NCBI GenBank assembly: GCA_035498035.1
Contig: DATKAN010000026.1
Location: 1-64,000 of the forward strand
Source: Nitrospiria bacterium
Lineage (GTDB): Bacteria; Nitrospirota; Nitrospiria; JACQBZ01
DNA: 64,000 bases
Direction of reading: 5' to 3'
The translations under genes were made by a program, and so were the position numbers. Within the stretch, counting starts at the first letter, position 1; each line of letters begins with the position of its first letter. A model generated the notes under the pieces. The model made no database searches. It had not been told where the DNA came from and saw only the letters and a program-made list of their open reading frames with translations. Shown here in pieces: positions 25,419 to 34,567 of this stretch.

Positions 25419-25877
25419 ATGCCATTACAACAACGCCTCCTGGAAGACATGAAAACGGCCATGCGTGACGGGAATGCCTTAAAAGTCTCCGTCATCCGGT
25501 TGCTCCGGGCCTCGATCAAGAATAAGGAGATTTCAAAGGGGAAGCAAAATCCGTTGACGGAGCAGGATATATTGGAAACGATTATATCCGCCACGAAACA
25601 GCGCAAGGATTCCATCGAGCAATTCACTAAAGGGGGACGAATGGACCTGGTCGCCAAGGAACAAAGCGAGCTCGAAATCCTGCAAACCTATCTTCCCCAA
25701 TCCCTTTCTGTGGAAGAGCTCAAGTCCAAGGCCCGGGTCCTGATAAAGGAGATCGGAGCCAACGGGCAGAAGGATATGGGAAAGGTCATGAAGGTCTTGA
25801 TGCCCCAGGTGGTCGGGAAAATTGACGGCTCGGTTGTCGGGCAGGTGGTGAAGGACCTTTTATCTCAGTCATCCTAG
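25419..25877 (+). CDS. yqeY: YqeY/GatB-like domain protein
   Basis: This 152-residue cytoplasmic protein aligns along its length with YqeY: LQQRLLEDMKTAMR at the start, RLLRASIKNKEI, EQFTKGGRMDLVAKEQSEL, ILQTYLPQSLS, and MGKVMKVLMPQVVGKIDGS in the C-terminal tRNA-binding-like part. The fold is shared with the tail of the GatB amidotransferase subunit; its cellular role is not settled. It is the first gene of the operon that contains primase and the main sigma factor, where many bacteria have rpsU; rpsU is not present here. No clear ribosome site is seen before the ATG. Confidence 0.93.
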   Translation: MPLQQRLLEDMKTAMRDGNALKVSVIRLLRASIKNKEISKGKQNPLTEQDILETIISATKQRKDSIEQFTKGGRMDLVAKEQSELEILQTYLPQSLSVEELKSKARVLIKEIGANGQKDMGKVMKVLMPQVVGKIDGSVVGQVVKDLLSQSS

Positions 25878-25890
25878 GCGAGTCCAAGAC

Positions 25891-25930
25891 GGGCGGATCG
25901 TTTAACCTAAAAAGAGACGGCCGCCCTTTT
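25891..25930 (+). terminator. Possible weak attenuator between yqeY and dnaG
   Basis: GGGCGG (25891-25896) can pair with CCGCCC (25921-25926), followed by TTTT. The loop is long (24 nt), so termination would be partial at best. Internal terminators are known in the macromolecular synthesis operon of other bacteria. Confidence 0.3.
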
Positions 25931-25973
25931 CTCATCTTCACCTTCTACCTTGAAAAAAGTTAAGGATCATTCC

Positions 25974-27770
25974 ATGGAACGGGGATATTTCTCAGAAGAT
26001 CTGGTCCCGAGGATAAAGCAAGAGAGTGATATCCTGGAATGGGTTTCAAGGTATGTCTCGCTCAAGAAGACAGGGCAAAACTGGGTTGGGCTCTGCCCGT
26101 TCCATTCCGAAAAGACCCCCTCTTTTACCGTCAGCCCCGGCAAGCAGGTTTACCATTGTTTCGGGTGCGGGGTTGGGGGTGATGTAATCAGTTTTTTGAT
26201 GAAAATGGACGGATCGACCTTTCCGGAGACGATCAAAGTACTGGCCGAGAGGCTCGGCATTTCGATCCATCAGCAGCGGGGAGCGGAAGCCGATCGGGCC
26301 GAAAAACTCCGCGAGGAACTCTTTCAGATCCACCGCGACGCCGCCGATTATTATCATGCGGCGCTGTTGAGCCACCCGGAAGCCCAGCAAGCCCGGGACT
26401 ACCTTCGTGGGCGGGGAATATTGAAAGAGACCATCGACGCGTTTTCTTTGGGTTTTGCTCCTCCCGGATGGAACGGACTTCAACAGTTCCTTACCAAAAA
26501 GGGATGGTCTCCCGAGCCGATTGAAAAAGCCGGTCTGATTATCGCGAAGACTCAACCGGCCTCATCTCGGAAGCATTACTACGACCGTTTTCGCGAGCGG
26601 GTCATTTTCCCGATCTTTGATCTTCAAAACCGGGTGACCGGTTTTGGCGGGAGGGTCCTGGACGGCAGTTTGCCCAAATATCTAAACTCGCCGGAGACGC
26701 CGATTTTCAGCAAAGGCCGTCAACTGTATGCCATGGACAAAGCCAGGGAAGCGGCCGGCAAATTTGGCCATCTGGTCGTGGTGGAGGGTTATTTTGACGC
26801 CATTGCGGCTCATCAGGCCGGGATTCATTCGGTTGTTGCGACACTGGGCACCGCCCTGACCGCCGATCACTTGGAGCGGATACACCGATTTGTACAGACG
26901 GTCAAGTTGATTTTTGACCCGGATGAAGCCGGGATCCGTGCCGCACTACGGACCGTGGACCTGATTATTCCAAGTTCCGTGGCCGGGGAGGTGGTCTTGT
27001 TGCCCAACGGAGAAGATCCCGACAGCTTCATTAAGAACCAGGGCGCCGCGGCCTTTAATCGCTTGATGAGTCAGTCCATGAAGCTTTTGGATTTTGCGAT
27101 CCGGCAGGGCTTGGCGGATCCCGCGGCGAGAACGATCGAAGGAAAATTGAGGATTGTGGATCGGATCCTGCCTGCCATACGAAAAGTCAAAAGGGCGGTC
27201 GAGCGCAGTTACTATGTCAAACATCTGGCGGAAAGTCTCGGGTTGGATGAGCGGGAGCTGACAAGGGAAGTGGCCCAACTTGGACCAATCAATATCCCTG
27301 GGGCGCTCTCTTCTTCTGCAAGCTCCCTTCCGCTGTTGCCGCAAGAAGAACAAATTCTGATCCATCTTTTGGTGCACAACCGGGTCACGGCCCCGATGTT
27401 GCTTCAACAGATCGATCAGGACCATTTTACCGATGGCCGCCTTCGACAGATATTCAATCAATGTGTTGAATCCTCGCGGTCCAGAGGGGAAGCCGTTCGT
27501 TTGGACACGCCGATCCGCTCCGAAAGGGCCGATCCGCAATTGGATTCGATTCTGTCGGCGCTGATGGTGAAGGAACCCGATTATGACGATTCACACCAGA
27601 CTCTCAAGGATTGTATCCGGACGCTCCGGGTGAAGAAGATCCGCACGGCCATGAAGAGCCTGGAGAGCGAAATACGCGACGCGGAGCGATCCGGAGATAA
27701 TCCCCAAGTCAAATCGTTGCTGGATAAATTGGTGGGGCTTAAAAAAATAAGTTTGGACGTTAATGGGTAG
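25974..27770 (+). CDS. dnaG: DNA primase
   Basis: This 598-residue enzyme makes RNA primers at the replication fork. It has a zinc-binding domain with CPFH ... CFGCG (C-H-C-C, about 40-65) and a TOPRIM core with VVEGYFDAIAAHQAG near residue 270 and DPDEAG near 310. A C-terminal helicase-interacting domain follows at about 440-598. ATG 25974 is chosen over the in-frame TTG at 25950 because AAGGA lies 7 nt ahead and MERGYFSED matches the usual N-terminus. Length is normal. Second gene of the operon. Confidence 0.97.
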   Translation: MERGYFSEDLVPRIKQESDILEWVSRYVSLKKTGQNWVGLCPFHSEKTPSFTVSPGKQVYHCFGCGVGGDVISFLMKMDGSTFPETIKVLAERLGISIHQQRGAEADRAEKLREELFQIHRDAADYYHAALLSHPEAQQARDYLRGRGILKETIDAFSLGFAPPGWNGLQQFLTKKGWSPEPIEKAGLIIAKTQPASSRKHYYDRFRERVIFPIFDLQNRVTGFGGRVLDGSLPKYLNSPETPIFSKGRQLYAMDKAREAAGKFGHLVVVEGYFDAIAAHQAGIHSVVATLGTALTADHLERIHRFVQTVKLIFDPDEAGIRAALRTVDLIIPSSVAGEVVLLPNGEDPDSFIKNQGAAAFNRLMSQSMKLLDFAIRQGLADPAARTIEGKLRIVDRILPAIRKVKRAVERSYYVKHLAESLGLDERELTREVAQLGPINIPGALSSSASSLPLLPQEEQILIHLLVHNRVTAPMLLQQIDQDHFTDGRLRQIFNQCVESSRSRGEAVRLDTPIRSERADPQLDSILSALMVKEPDYDDSHQTLKDCIRTLRVKKIRTAMKSLESEIRDAERSGDNPQVKSLLDKLVGLKKISLDVNG

Positions 27771-27876
27771 AAGGATGTCGACGATCCCGGCGGGTGCGAC
27801 CCAATTAAGATGGGAATCGACATTCTCGAAGAAGGTTCGATAATCGTCGAAGGTGTTCCGTTCCGGAGGAGGTTTC

Positions 27877-29700
27877 ATGTCCAAAGATGAGAAGGTGGAT
27901 GAGGTCAAGCAGCTAATATCGCTTGGCAAAGAAAAGGGGTATCTGACGTACGATGAGCTGAATAACGCTCTTCCGGCGGACATGGTTTCCTCTGAACAGA
28001 TCGATAACCTGATGATGATGTTCGGGGAGATGGATATTGAGATTATCGACACCCCGGAAGAAGAACGCTACCAGAAAATGATGGCGGAGCCCGAAGAGGA
28101 ACGCGGGGGATTTAAAGGTTTGGAGGAAGGCGAAGAGGAGGCCGAAGAAGAAGAGAAGGTCAAGGAAATCGATCTCACACCCGGAGCCCTCAGCCGGACG
28201 GCCGATCCGGTTCGCTTGTATTTGAAGGAAATGGGCAGCGTCCCGTTGCTCTCTCGGGAAGGCGAAATCGAGATCGCCAAGAAGATCGAGGAGGGGGAAA
28301 AAGAGGTGGCCACGGTGGTCTTCGGGACTCCGATGATCGTCAAAGACCTTTTGTCGCTGATCGAAAAACTTAGGCATGGGAAAGTCAGCATCCGGGAAAT
28401 CGTCTCGGCCTTTGATGAAGAGTTTGACGAAGAAGGCGTGGTGCAGGAGCAGGATGATGCCGAGCTGACGAGCCGAACGGTCGAAGCCATTTCGAAAATG
28501 CGAGCCCCGTACCGGGACCTGATGAAGGCCTATCAACGTTTAAAACGGGCCAGCTCCGACCCCGTCAAGCGTCGGAAGATCAAGACCGAGCTTCGCGAGA
28601 TCAAAACCCAGATCGCAGAGAGGATCGAGCAAGTCAACTTGCATCCCACATTGGTCGAAAAAATGACCGGCCAGGTCAAGGCCCTGGCCATGGACATCCT
28701 GCATGCCGAACGCGAGATTACCAACTGCAAGCGCCGAATGGGGGTTTCGGGTGAGGAGGGCCTCCTTCTCCTCAAGAAAATAGGAAGGGGTCCGGCCGGG
28801 ATGAAATCCGTTCGAAGAAAAACCAACCTCTCCGCCGAGACGCTTCACGAAATCGACAAGGTTTACCGGGAGGCTCGGAAAAAGGTCCGGGCGGCGGAGA
28901 GCCAGGCGATGGTCACGGCCGAGGAAATCAAAGAGGCCGTCAAACTTCTCGAACAAGGGGAGAACAAGATCAAATCCGGCAAGACCGACTTGGTCGAGGC
29001 CAATCTCCGCTTGGTGGTCAGCATAGCGAAAAAATATACCAACCGAGGGCTCCAATTTCTTGACCTCATTCAGGAGGGGAACATCGGTTTGATGAAGGCC
29101 GTGGACAAGTTCGAATATAAACGGGGATACAAATTCAGCACCTACGCGACCTGGTGGATCCGACAGGCGATCACGCGCGCCATCGCGGATCAGGCTCGAA
29201 CGATTCGTATTCCGGTTCATATGATCGAGACCATCAATAAATTGATCCGGACCTCCCGGCACCTGGTTCAGGAACTCGGCCGCGAGCCCGTGCCGGAAGA
29301 GATCGGTGAGAAGATGGATCTGCCCATCGAAAAGGTTCGAAAGATCCTAAAAATCGCCAAGGAGCCGATTTCGCTGGAGACTCCGATCGGAGAGGAAGAG
29401 GACAGTCATCTCGGCGATTTTATCGAGGACAAGAAGGCGGTCTCCCCGATCGAGGCCGCGATCCGTTACGACCTCCAGCGTCAGATCACTAACATTCTTC
29501 AGACGCTGACCCCGCGGGAAGAAAGGGTTTTAAGAAAACGCTTCGGAATCGGGGAGAACACCGACCACACCCTGGAAGAGGTTGGACAGGATTTCGAAGT
29601 CACCCGGGAGCGGATTCGTCAGATTGAGGCCAAGGCGCTTCGAAAACTGCGCCACCCCAGTCGGAGCAAGAAACTAAAGAGTTTCGTGGAGAGTCTGTAA
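27877..29700 (+). CDS. rpoD: Housekeeping sigma factor RpoD (sigma-70)
   Basis: This 607-residue group 1 sigma factor has region 1.1 at about 1-75, an acidic linker, and region 1.2 ([18 protein letters not shown]). A non-conserved insert spans about 130-330. Region 2 reads [25 protein letters not shown] with [15 protein letters not shown] (the -10 recognition helix). Region 3 follows, then region 4 ending in the [28 protein letters not shown] 27877 follows GGAGGAGG at 6 nt; an upstream GTG would read through that site. Third gene of the operon after yqeY and dnaG. The TTGACA/TATAAT promoters called in this window fit its recognition regions. Confidence 0.98.
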   Translation: MSKDEKVDEVKQLISLGKEKGYLTYDELNNALPADMVSSEQIDNLMMMFGEMDIEIIDTPEEERYQKMMAEPEEERGGFKGLEEGEEEAEEEEKVKEIDLTPGALSRTADPVRLYLKEMGSVPLLSREGEIEIAKKIEEGEKEVATVVFGTPMIVKDLLSLIEKLRHGKVSIREIVSAFDEEFDEEGVVQEQDDAELTSRTVEAISKMRAPYRDLMKAYQRLKRASSDPVKRRKIKTELREIKTQIAERIEQVNLHPTLVEKMTGQVKALAMDILHAEREITNCKRRMGVSGEEGLLLLKKIGRGPAGMKSVRRKTNLSAETLHEIDKVYREARKKVRAAESQAMVTAEEIKEAVKLLEQGENKIKSGKTDLVEANLRLVVSIAKKYTNRGLQFLDLIQEGNIGLMKAVDKFEYKRGYKFSTYATWWIRQAITRAIADQARTIRIPVHMIETINKLIRTSRHLVQELGREPVPEEIGEKMDLPIEKVRKILKIAKEPISLETPIGEEEDSHLGDFIEDKKAVSPIEAAIRYDLQRQITNILQTLTPREERVLRKRFGIGENTDHTLEEVGQDFEVTRERIRQIEAKALRKLRHPSRSKKLKSFVESL

Positions 29701-29734
29701 TTCCACGCCGATTCGTTTATCGCAGAGTGGTTTT

Positions 29735-29807
29735 GGGCCCATAGCTCATTTGGCAGAGCAGACCCCTTATAAGGGTCAGGTACCTGGTTCGATCCCAGGT
29801 GGGCCCA
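29735..29807 (+). tRNA. tRNA with UAU anticodon (isoleucine, AUA codon)
   Basis: Complete cloverleaf of 73 nt. The acceptor stem GGGCCCA pairs with TGGGCCC, discriminator A. The D arm is GCTC/GAGC, the anticodon stem GACCC/GGGTC encloses loop CTTATAA, and the T arm is CCTGG-TTCGATC-CCAGG. The anticodon read directly is UAU, which pairs with AUA. Most bacteria read AUA with a CAU tRNA modified to lysidine, so an unmodified UAU tRNA-Ile is unusual. CCA is not encoded. The next gene starts 12 nt after the tRNA. Confidence 0.93.
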
Positions 29808-29818
29808 GAGGAGAACCG

Positions 29819-30604
29819 GTGTCCGAAGAAACGCATGTGAAAGATCAGCTGGAGCATCTCGTACGGCTTCAGGAGATCGACAACCGCCTGAATATTATTA
29901 AAAGCGAGACGGTCCGTATTCCCCAGCGCCTCGAGGCCGTCCGGACGAATCTGGCCGATGCCCAGAAACAGTTGGCTCAGAGCCACGCCGATTGGGAAGC
30001 CTGTAACCAGCGGAAACGCGGAAAAGAGCGGGACCTCGAGACCTGTGAGGAGCGGCTCTCAAAAGCCCGTAATCGTCAAAGCGAAATCAAGACCAACAAA
30101 GAGTACCAGGTTCATCTTCAGGAGATCGAAACCCTCAAAGCGGAAAAAGGCCAGATCGAGGAAGAGTTGCTGACCTTGATGGATCAGGTCGATGTTTACA
30201 AACGGAAAGAGAATGAACTGGCGCAGAGGGTCAAGGCCGCTGAGCAAAATTTCGAATCGGAGCGATACCAACTGGAAAGACAGACCGAGACATTGACAGC
30301 GGATCGGGACGCGGTCGAGAAAGAACGGGAGGCGGTCGTCCCGCTCGTCGATCCGAAGCTGTTGAAGATGTATCAGCAGCTAAAAAATCTTCACCGGGAT
30401 TTGGCCGTGGTTCCCATTCAACACGGGACCTGCGGCGGCTGCCACATGAACATCCCGCCCCAGAGAATCGCCGAGGTGAAAGCCCGGCAACAAATCCTGA
30501 CCTGTTCTCAATGTCAGAGGATTCTCTATTGGGCCGTTTCGATCGAAGCGGCGGCGGTTTCTAACGAGGCGAGCACTCCTGAAGCACCTGCTGCGTCGTC
30601 CTGA
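29819..30604 (+). CDS. Coiled-coil protein with C-terminal C4 zinc ribbon (CT398/DUF164 type)
   Basis: This 261-residue protein is mostly a long coiled coil (about 5-195, heptad-rich, with many Glu/Lys/Arg/Gln). It ends in a zinc ribbon CGGCHMNIPPQRIAEVKARQ...CSQCQRILYW at about 205-245. Family members are small cytoplasmic or secretion-linked proteins with unsettled roles. The start is a GTG at 29819 with GAGGAG 6 nt upstream; reading further upstream would enter the tRNA. Its 3' end overlaps the convergent rnhC by 44 bp. It likely shares the tRNA transcript. Confidence 0.88.
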   Translation: MSEETHVKDQLEHLVRLQEIDNRLNIIKSETVRIPQRLEAVRTNLADAQKQLAQSHADWEACNQRKRGKERDLETCEERLSKARNRQSEIKTNKEYQVHLQEIETLKAEKGQIEEELLTLMDQVDVYKRKENELAQRVKAAEQNFESERYQLERQTETLTADRDAVEKEREAVVPLVDPKLLKMYQQLKNLHRDLAVVPIQHGTCGGCHMNIPPQRIAEVKARQQILTCSQCQRILYWAVSIEAAAVSNEASTPEAPAASS

Positions 30605-31223
30605 AATGCCATTTCGCCACTTTCTTTAGGACCTCCGCCGACGTCCGCTTGACCAAAGTCACCGCCGCGGCTCGGACCTGATCCGATGCCCCTTTGGGTA
30701 AGTCCATCCCGTGTTCTTCCGACAACTGTTTGAGGCGTTTCAAAAATTCCGCTCGCGCGACTATGGAGGCCGCGGCCACGGCCGGATCTTCTTCCGCGCG
30801 CGGACGCTGCTCCAGCACGATCTGCCGTCCCTTTTCCATCAGCGCATTCTTGATGAACCGCTCGTCTCCGAACTGATCGGCGATGGCCCGGGGGGACTCG
30901 GTTTCCGACAGCAGGTTCTCAAGGGTCCGGGCATGCGCCCAAGCCAGCAACTTGTTCAAGTTCCGCATCTTCTCATATAAGATATTATATCGTTCCGGCC
31001 CGATCGCCACGACCGCGTGCCGACAGGCCTCTCGGATCCTCGGCTCCAGTTCCAGGACGCGTTTGTCCGTCAACCGCTTGCTGTCCTTGACGCCCCAGGC
31101 CACGAGCCGGGCCGAGAGCTCCGGGTCGACCTGAACGCCAGCCACCACCAGCGGGCCGAAATAGTCTCCCTTTCCGGATTCATCCATACCGATCCATGAA
31201 TGTTGAGTCGACACCGGTTTCAC
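30561..31223 (-). CDS. rnhC: Ribonuclease HIII
   Basis: This 220-residue enzyme would cleave the RNA of RNA-DNA hybrids. The catalytic core starts almost at once with GMDESGKGDYFGPLVVAG (acidic D-E-G motif of RNase HIII rather than HII). It continues with DSKRLTDKRV, YNILYEKMRNLNKLLAW, AAASIVARAEFL and a C-terminal HFRTTQQVL. The N-terminal TBP-like substrate-binding domain of about 80 residues seen in classical RNase HIII is missing, so this is a core-only form. The start is a GTG overlapping the stop of lgt (TAGTG). The 3' end overlaps the convergent zinc-ribbon gene by 44 bp. Confidence 0.88.
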   Translation of the reverse strand: MKPVSTQHSWIGMDESGKGDYFGPLVVAGVQVDPELSARLVAWGVKDSKRLTDKRVLELEPRIREACRHAVVAIGPERYNILYEKMRNLNKLLAWAHARTLENLLSETESPRAIADQFGDERFIKNALMEKGRQIVLEQRPRAEEDPAVAAASIVARAEFLKRLKQLSEEHGMDLPKGASDQVRAAAVTLVKRTSAEVLKKVAKWHFRTTQQVLQECSPR

Positions 31224-32011
31224 TATCGGATGGATACCGGCGCGGGCGAGGCGCGTCCGGAGACTGACTGTCGCCAGAAATAAACCGCAAGGGCCACGAT
31301 GAATAAAACGACGCTGAAGACCTGAGGGACAGGGAAAACCCCGCCGAACAGCAAGGAATCGCCGCGAAAGAATTCCAGAACGAACCGGGCGATGGCATAG
31401 ACGATCGCGTACATCAGAAACAGCTGGCCGTCAAACCGGGTTTTCTTCCGGAAGTTCCACAGGATCGCAAAGATGAGAAGATCCGTGGTCATTTCGTAGA
31501 ACTGGGTCGGATGGAGCGGGATATTGTGCGGGGCTTGGGCCGCCGGATTGGTGAAGGTGACGGCCCAGGGGAGCCTGGTCGGTTTTCCGTAACTGCAGCC
31601 GTTCAAGGTGCAGGCTCCTCGACCGACGGCCTGACCCAGCATGATGGAGGGGGTCAGGAGATCGGCGAAGCTCCAGAAGGCCAGCTGCCGTTTCTTACAG
31701 AACCAAATCCCGGCCAGCAATCCTCCCACCAATCCGCCGTGCAAGGCCAACCCGCCTCGCCAGATCGCCACGATATCCAAGGGATGGTAAAGGAAATAAA
31801 CCGGGTTGGAAACCAGGACGTAGTAAAGACGGGCCCCGACGACGCCGGCGATCATGACATAGAATAGGAGATCATAGATCAACTCCGGATTGTACCCCTT
31901 TCGACGAGCCTCGCGGACGCCGAGGAAGGTCCCGGCCAGGAAGGCCAGGGCGATCATTACGCCGTACCAGCGGATTTCCACGTTTCCGAACTGGAGCAGA
32001 ATAGGATGCAT
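31223..32011 (-). CDS. lgt: Prolipoprotein diacylglyceryl transferase
   Basis: This 262-residue inner-membrane enzyme adds diacylglycerol to the lipobox cysteine of lipoproteins, such as Pal and the other lipoproteins predicted in this window. About seven helices are seen. Signature parts include IRWYGVMIALAF, GARLYYVLVSNP, RGGLALHGGLVGG (essential H in the HGGL motif) and QAVGRGACTLNGCSYGKP, a variant of the usual GRxxNFxNxExYG loop that keeps the Arg and Asn. The C-terminal helix has ARFVLEFFRGDS. The start codon abuts the stop of the htrA-like gene. Confidence 0.95.
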   Translation of the reverse strand: MHPILLQFGNVEIRWYGVMIALAFLAGTFLGVREARRKGYNPELIYDLLFYVMIAGVVGARLYYVLVSNPVYFLYHPLDIVAIWRGGLALHGGLVGGLLAGIWFCKKRQLAFWSFADLLTPSIMLGQAVGRGACTLNGCSYGKPTRLPWAVTFTNPAAQAPHNIPLHPTQFYEMTTDLLIFAILWNFRKKTRFDGQLFLMYAIVYAIARFVLEFFRGDSLLFGGVFPVPQVFSVVLFIVALAVYFWRQSVSGRASPAPVSIR

Positions 32012-33115
32012 CTACTTTTTTCCTTCCTTCTCTTCCATCGGTCCGATCCGGACCGTAAAGGTCCGTTCCTTGCCGTCCCGAACGGTCTTGAGTTTGACCT
32101 CTTTCCCGATCGGTGTCTCCGCAACGATCAAGGGCAATGTTCGCATCTGGGTAATCCTTTTACCGTCAAATTCGACGATGACATCCCCGCGTTGAAGTCC
32201 GGCCTTGAACGCGGGGCTGTTTTCAAAAACATCCGAGATCAGCGCTCCGTTTTTGTTTTTTAATTTGAAGGAGCGGGCGAGGTCTTCGTTCAATTCCTGA
32301 ATCATGACGCCCAGCCAGCCCCGTGTGATTTTGCCGTACGTTTCCAGCTGGTCAAGGACTTTCTTGACTTGATTGATCGGAATGGCAAAACCGATTCCCT
32401 GGCCGGAAGGATTGATCGCCGTGTTGATCCCGATCACTTCGCCCTTGATATTGAAAAGCGGGCCGCCGCTGTTTCCGGGATTAATCGAGGCGTCGGTCTG
32501 GATATAATCATCAAACGGCCCGTCTCCGATATTGCGCCCTTTGGCACTGACGATCCCCACCGTCACGGTTTGCTCCAGACCGAAGGGGTTGCCGATGGCC
32601 ACGACCCATTCTCCGACATCGAGTTGGTCTGAATCGCCCAATCGTGCGGTCGGAAGGTTTTGGTGATCCGAAATCTTGATCAAGGCCAGGTCGGTCTTTT
32701 CGTCGCGACCGACCACCTTGGCCTCAAATTCGCGTTCATCGGATAGGCGTACGATGATCTTGTCCGCTTTTTCAATGACATGGTTATTGGTGAGAATCAA
32801 GCCGTTCTTCTTGATGATGAATCCCGATCCCAGGCTCTGTCCATTGAATTCCTTCGGAAGGATGTTGCCAAAAAAATCCCCGAGCGGCGGGTGGTCCTCC
32901 GGCAATCCGCCTTCTCCGACCGCGGTCTTTTGTGTCGTGCTGATGTTGACCACGGCCGGTTTTTCATTCCGGACGATATCGGCAAAGGAGAAGAGTTTGG
33001 GTTCCGACGGAGCCGGGACCTTTTTTCCGGAGTCCGCGAGGACTGAACCGGAACCCGGCGCCAGCAGCGCGAGGGTCAGACCGATGCAGTGACCGAGTCG
33101 AATCTTCATGGCCAT
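32012..33115 (-). CDS. Periplasmic HtrA/Deg-family serine protease with one PDZ domain
   Basis: This 367-residue envelope protease and chaperone has a signal peptide (about 1-28). The trypsin-like domain has H112 (TNNHVIEKAD), D142 (KTDLALIK) and S216 (NPGNSGGPL). One PDZ domain lies at about 250-355 (GWLGVMIQELN, GLQRGDVIVEFDG). With a single PDZ it is closer to DegS/HhoB-type than to DegP. FDDYIQTDASINPG is intact, so the protease should be active. The gene lies between ccdA and lgt with 0-3 bp gaps, so it is probably expressed with envelope biogenesis genes. Confidence 0.93.
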   Translation of the reverse strand: MAMKIRLGHCIGLTLALLAPGSGSVLADSGKKVPAPSEPKLFSFADIVRNEKPAVVNISTTQKTAVGEGGLPEDHPPLGDFFGNILPKEFNGQSLGSGFIIKKNGLILTNNHVIEKADKIIVRLSDEREFEAKVVGRDEKTDLALIKISDHQNLPTARLGDSDQLDVGEWVVAIGNPFGLEQTVTVGIVSAKGRNIGDGPFDDYIQTDASINPGNSGGPLFNIKGEVIGINTAINPSGQGIGFAIPINQVKKVLDQLETYGKITRGWLGVMIQELNEDLARSFKLKNKNGALISDVFENSPAFKAGLQRGDVIVEFDGKRITQMRTLPLIVAETPIGKEVKLKTVRDGKERTFTVRIGPMEEKEGKK

Positions 33116-33862
33116 TTATTGTCCGATGGACCAGCCGATCCCGTATTGGGTCAGCCAGCCGTTCAGGATTCTTAGGGAATTGGTGAATACCAGCACCCCG
33201 ATCAGAATCAAGAAGAGGCCGCTGGCCAGCGAGACGATCCACATATAGTCTTTCATTTTCCGGTACGAGGACAGGAAGGTGTTCACGCTCATCGCGGTGA
33301 TCAGGAGGGGGAGCCCTAGTCCGATCGAGTAAACCGCAAGAAGCCGCACCCCGTCCACCACCGATTGAGACGTGCTCGCGAGCATGTAGACCGAACCCAG
33401 GATGGGACCGACGCAGGGGGTCCAGGCCGCGGCGAATGTGATCCCAATGAGTACGGAGCCGACCGCGCCGGCCGGACGGCTCTGGAAGTGGTATTGTTTG
33501 TAGACCATCAAAAACGGGATCTTGACGGCACCGATCAAATAAAGTCCGAAGAGGATGATCAACAATCCGCCGGCCTTCCGAATCCAGTCTTGGTATAGAA
33601 GAAGGGTCTGGCCGATGGCGGTGGCGGACGCTCCAAAGGCGATGAAGACGATCGAGAAGCCCAATATAAACAGAAGAGAGTTGGTTAAGGTGACCCGCCG
33701 GACCCGTTTGGTACCGGCGGTGTTCGTCAACTCCTCCAAGGAGAGTCCCGTGATGTAAGAGATATAAGCCGGAACCAACGGCAGGACGCACGGGGATACG
33801 AAGGATAAAAAACCCGCCGTGAAGGCGATCATGTAGGAAACGGTTTGAGGGGCTTCCGGCAT
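33116..33862 (-). CDS. ccdA: Cytochrome c biogenesis protein CcdA
   Basis: This 248-residue membrane protein has six helices and carries reducing equivalents from cytoplasmic thioredoxin to periplasmic thiol proteins. The two redox cysteines are in SPCVLPLVPAY (C25, helix 1) and TPCVGPILG (C150, helix 4), both followed by the conserved Pro. It sits 2 bp after the TlpA-like gene, its likely electron acceptor, and downstream of ccmI, so it serves to keep apocytochrome CxxCH thiols reduced. Confidence 0.95.
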   Translation of the reverse strand: MPEAPQTVSYMIAFTAGFLSFVSPCVLPLVPAYISYITGLSLEELTNTAGTKRVRRVTLTNSLLFILGFSIVFIAFGASATAIGQTLLLYQDWIRKAGGLLIILFGLYLIGAVKIPFLMVYKQYHFQSRPAGAVGSVLIGITFAAAWTPCVGPILGSVYMLASTSQSVVDGVRLLAVYSIGLGLPLLITAMSVNTFLSSYRKMKDYMWIVSLASGLFLILIGVLVFTNSLRILNGWLTQYGIGWSIGQ

Positions 33863-33864
33863 CG

Positions 33865-34413
33865 TTATTTGGTCTTTAGTAGTTTTGCAATCAGATCCCG
33901 CGATTCCGGATTGCTCCAGTTGCGGGCCCCCACAAAGCGGTGGGTGATGACCCCGTTCTTATCGACCAAAACGGTCGTCGGAACGGACTGAATCAAATAT
34001 TTATCGTCCACACGGAAATCCGGATCCAACAGGACCGGGTAGGATAGGCCGAGCTTTCTGATAAACGGTTGAACGGCCGGTGCCCCGTCCATATCGCTCG
34101 AAACCGCCAGGATTTCGAGTCCCTGGCCTTTGAATTCGTGATACAGGGCTTCCATGGACGGCATTTCGGCACGGCAAGGGCCGCACCAGGTGGCCCAGAA
34201 GTTAATAAATACCACCTTGCCTTCCAGGCTGGCCATGCTGACCTCTTGACCCTGAAGATTGGTCAGTCGAAAATTCGGCGCGAGGTAGCCGATTTTCGGG
34301 GCCTCTTCGTTGGCGATCGCGGTGGCCACCGATGGGGCAGAGGCCTTTTGACAGCCCGAAAGAAACAGTGCGAACGCGGCTGAAACGACGACTGCAGAAA
34401 CGGAGAGTCTCAT
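33865..34413 (-). CDS. TlpA/ResA-like thioredoxin lipoprotein
   Basis: This 182-residue lipoprotein has a lipobox LSGC (Cys 21) and, after a short linker, a thioredoxin fold with WATWCGPCRAEMPSM (C77/C80) and a cis-Pro segment near SVPTTVLVDKNG. It belongs to the AhpC/TSA-Redoxin group that includes ResA and TlpA, which reduce disulfides in apocytochromes or CuA sites. Together with CcdA and CcmG it gives two periplasmic thioredoxins in one locus. ATG start, 154 nt after ccmI. Confidence 0.92.
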   Translation of the reverse strand: MRLSVSAVVVSAAFALFLSGCQKASAPSVATAIANEEAPKIGYLAPNFRLTNLQGQEVSMASLEGKVVFINFWATWCGPCRAEMPSMEALYHEFKGQGLEILAVSSDMDGAPAVQPFIRKLGLSYPVLLDPDFRVDDKYLIQSVPTTVLVDKNGVITHRFVGARNWSNPESRDLIAKLLKTK

Positions 34414-34567
34414 GAGTTTTGGGCCGAATCCCTACAGGGTTTTTGAGTCACGGGGCGATTGAACAAGGCCGATTACCAGAGGGTCTTAAACCATTTTGTG
34501 GCGATTACAAGCCTTTTTATTATACAACAGATCCAGATTCAGGACAAGCCGGTCGAACGGATCGGCG

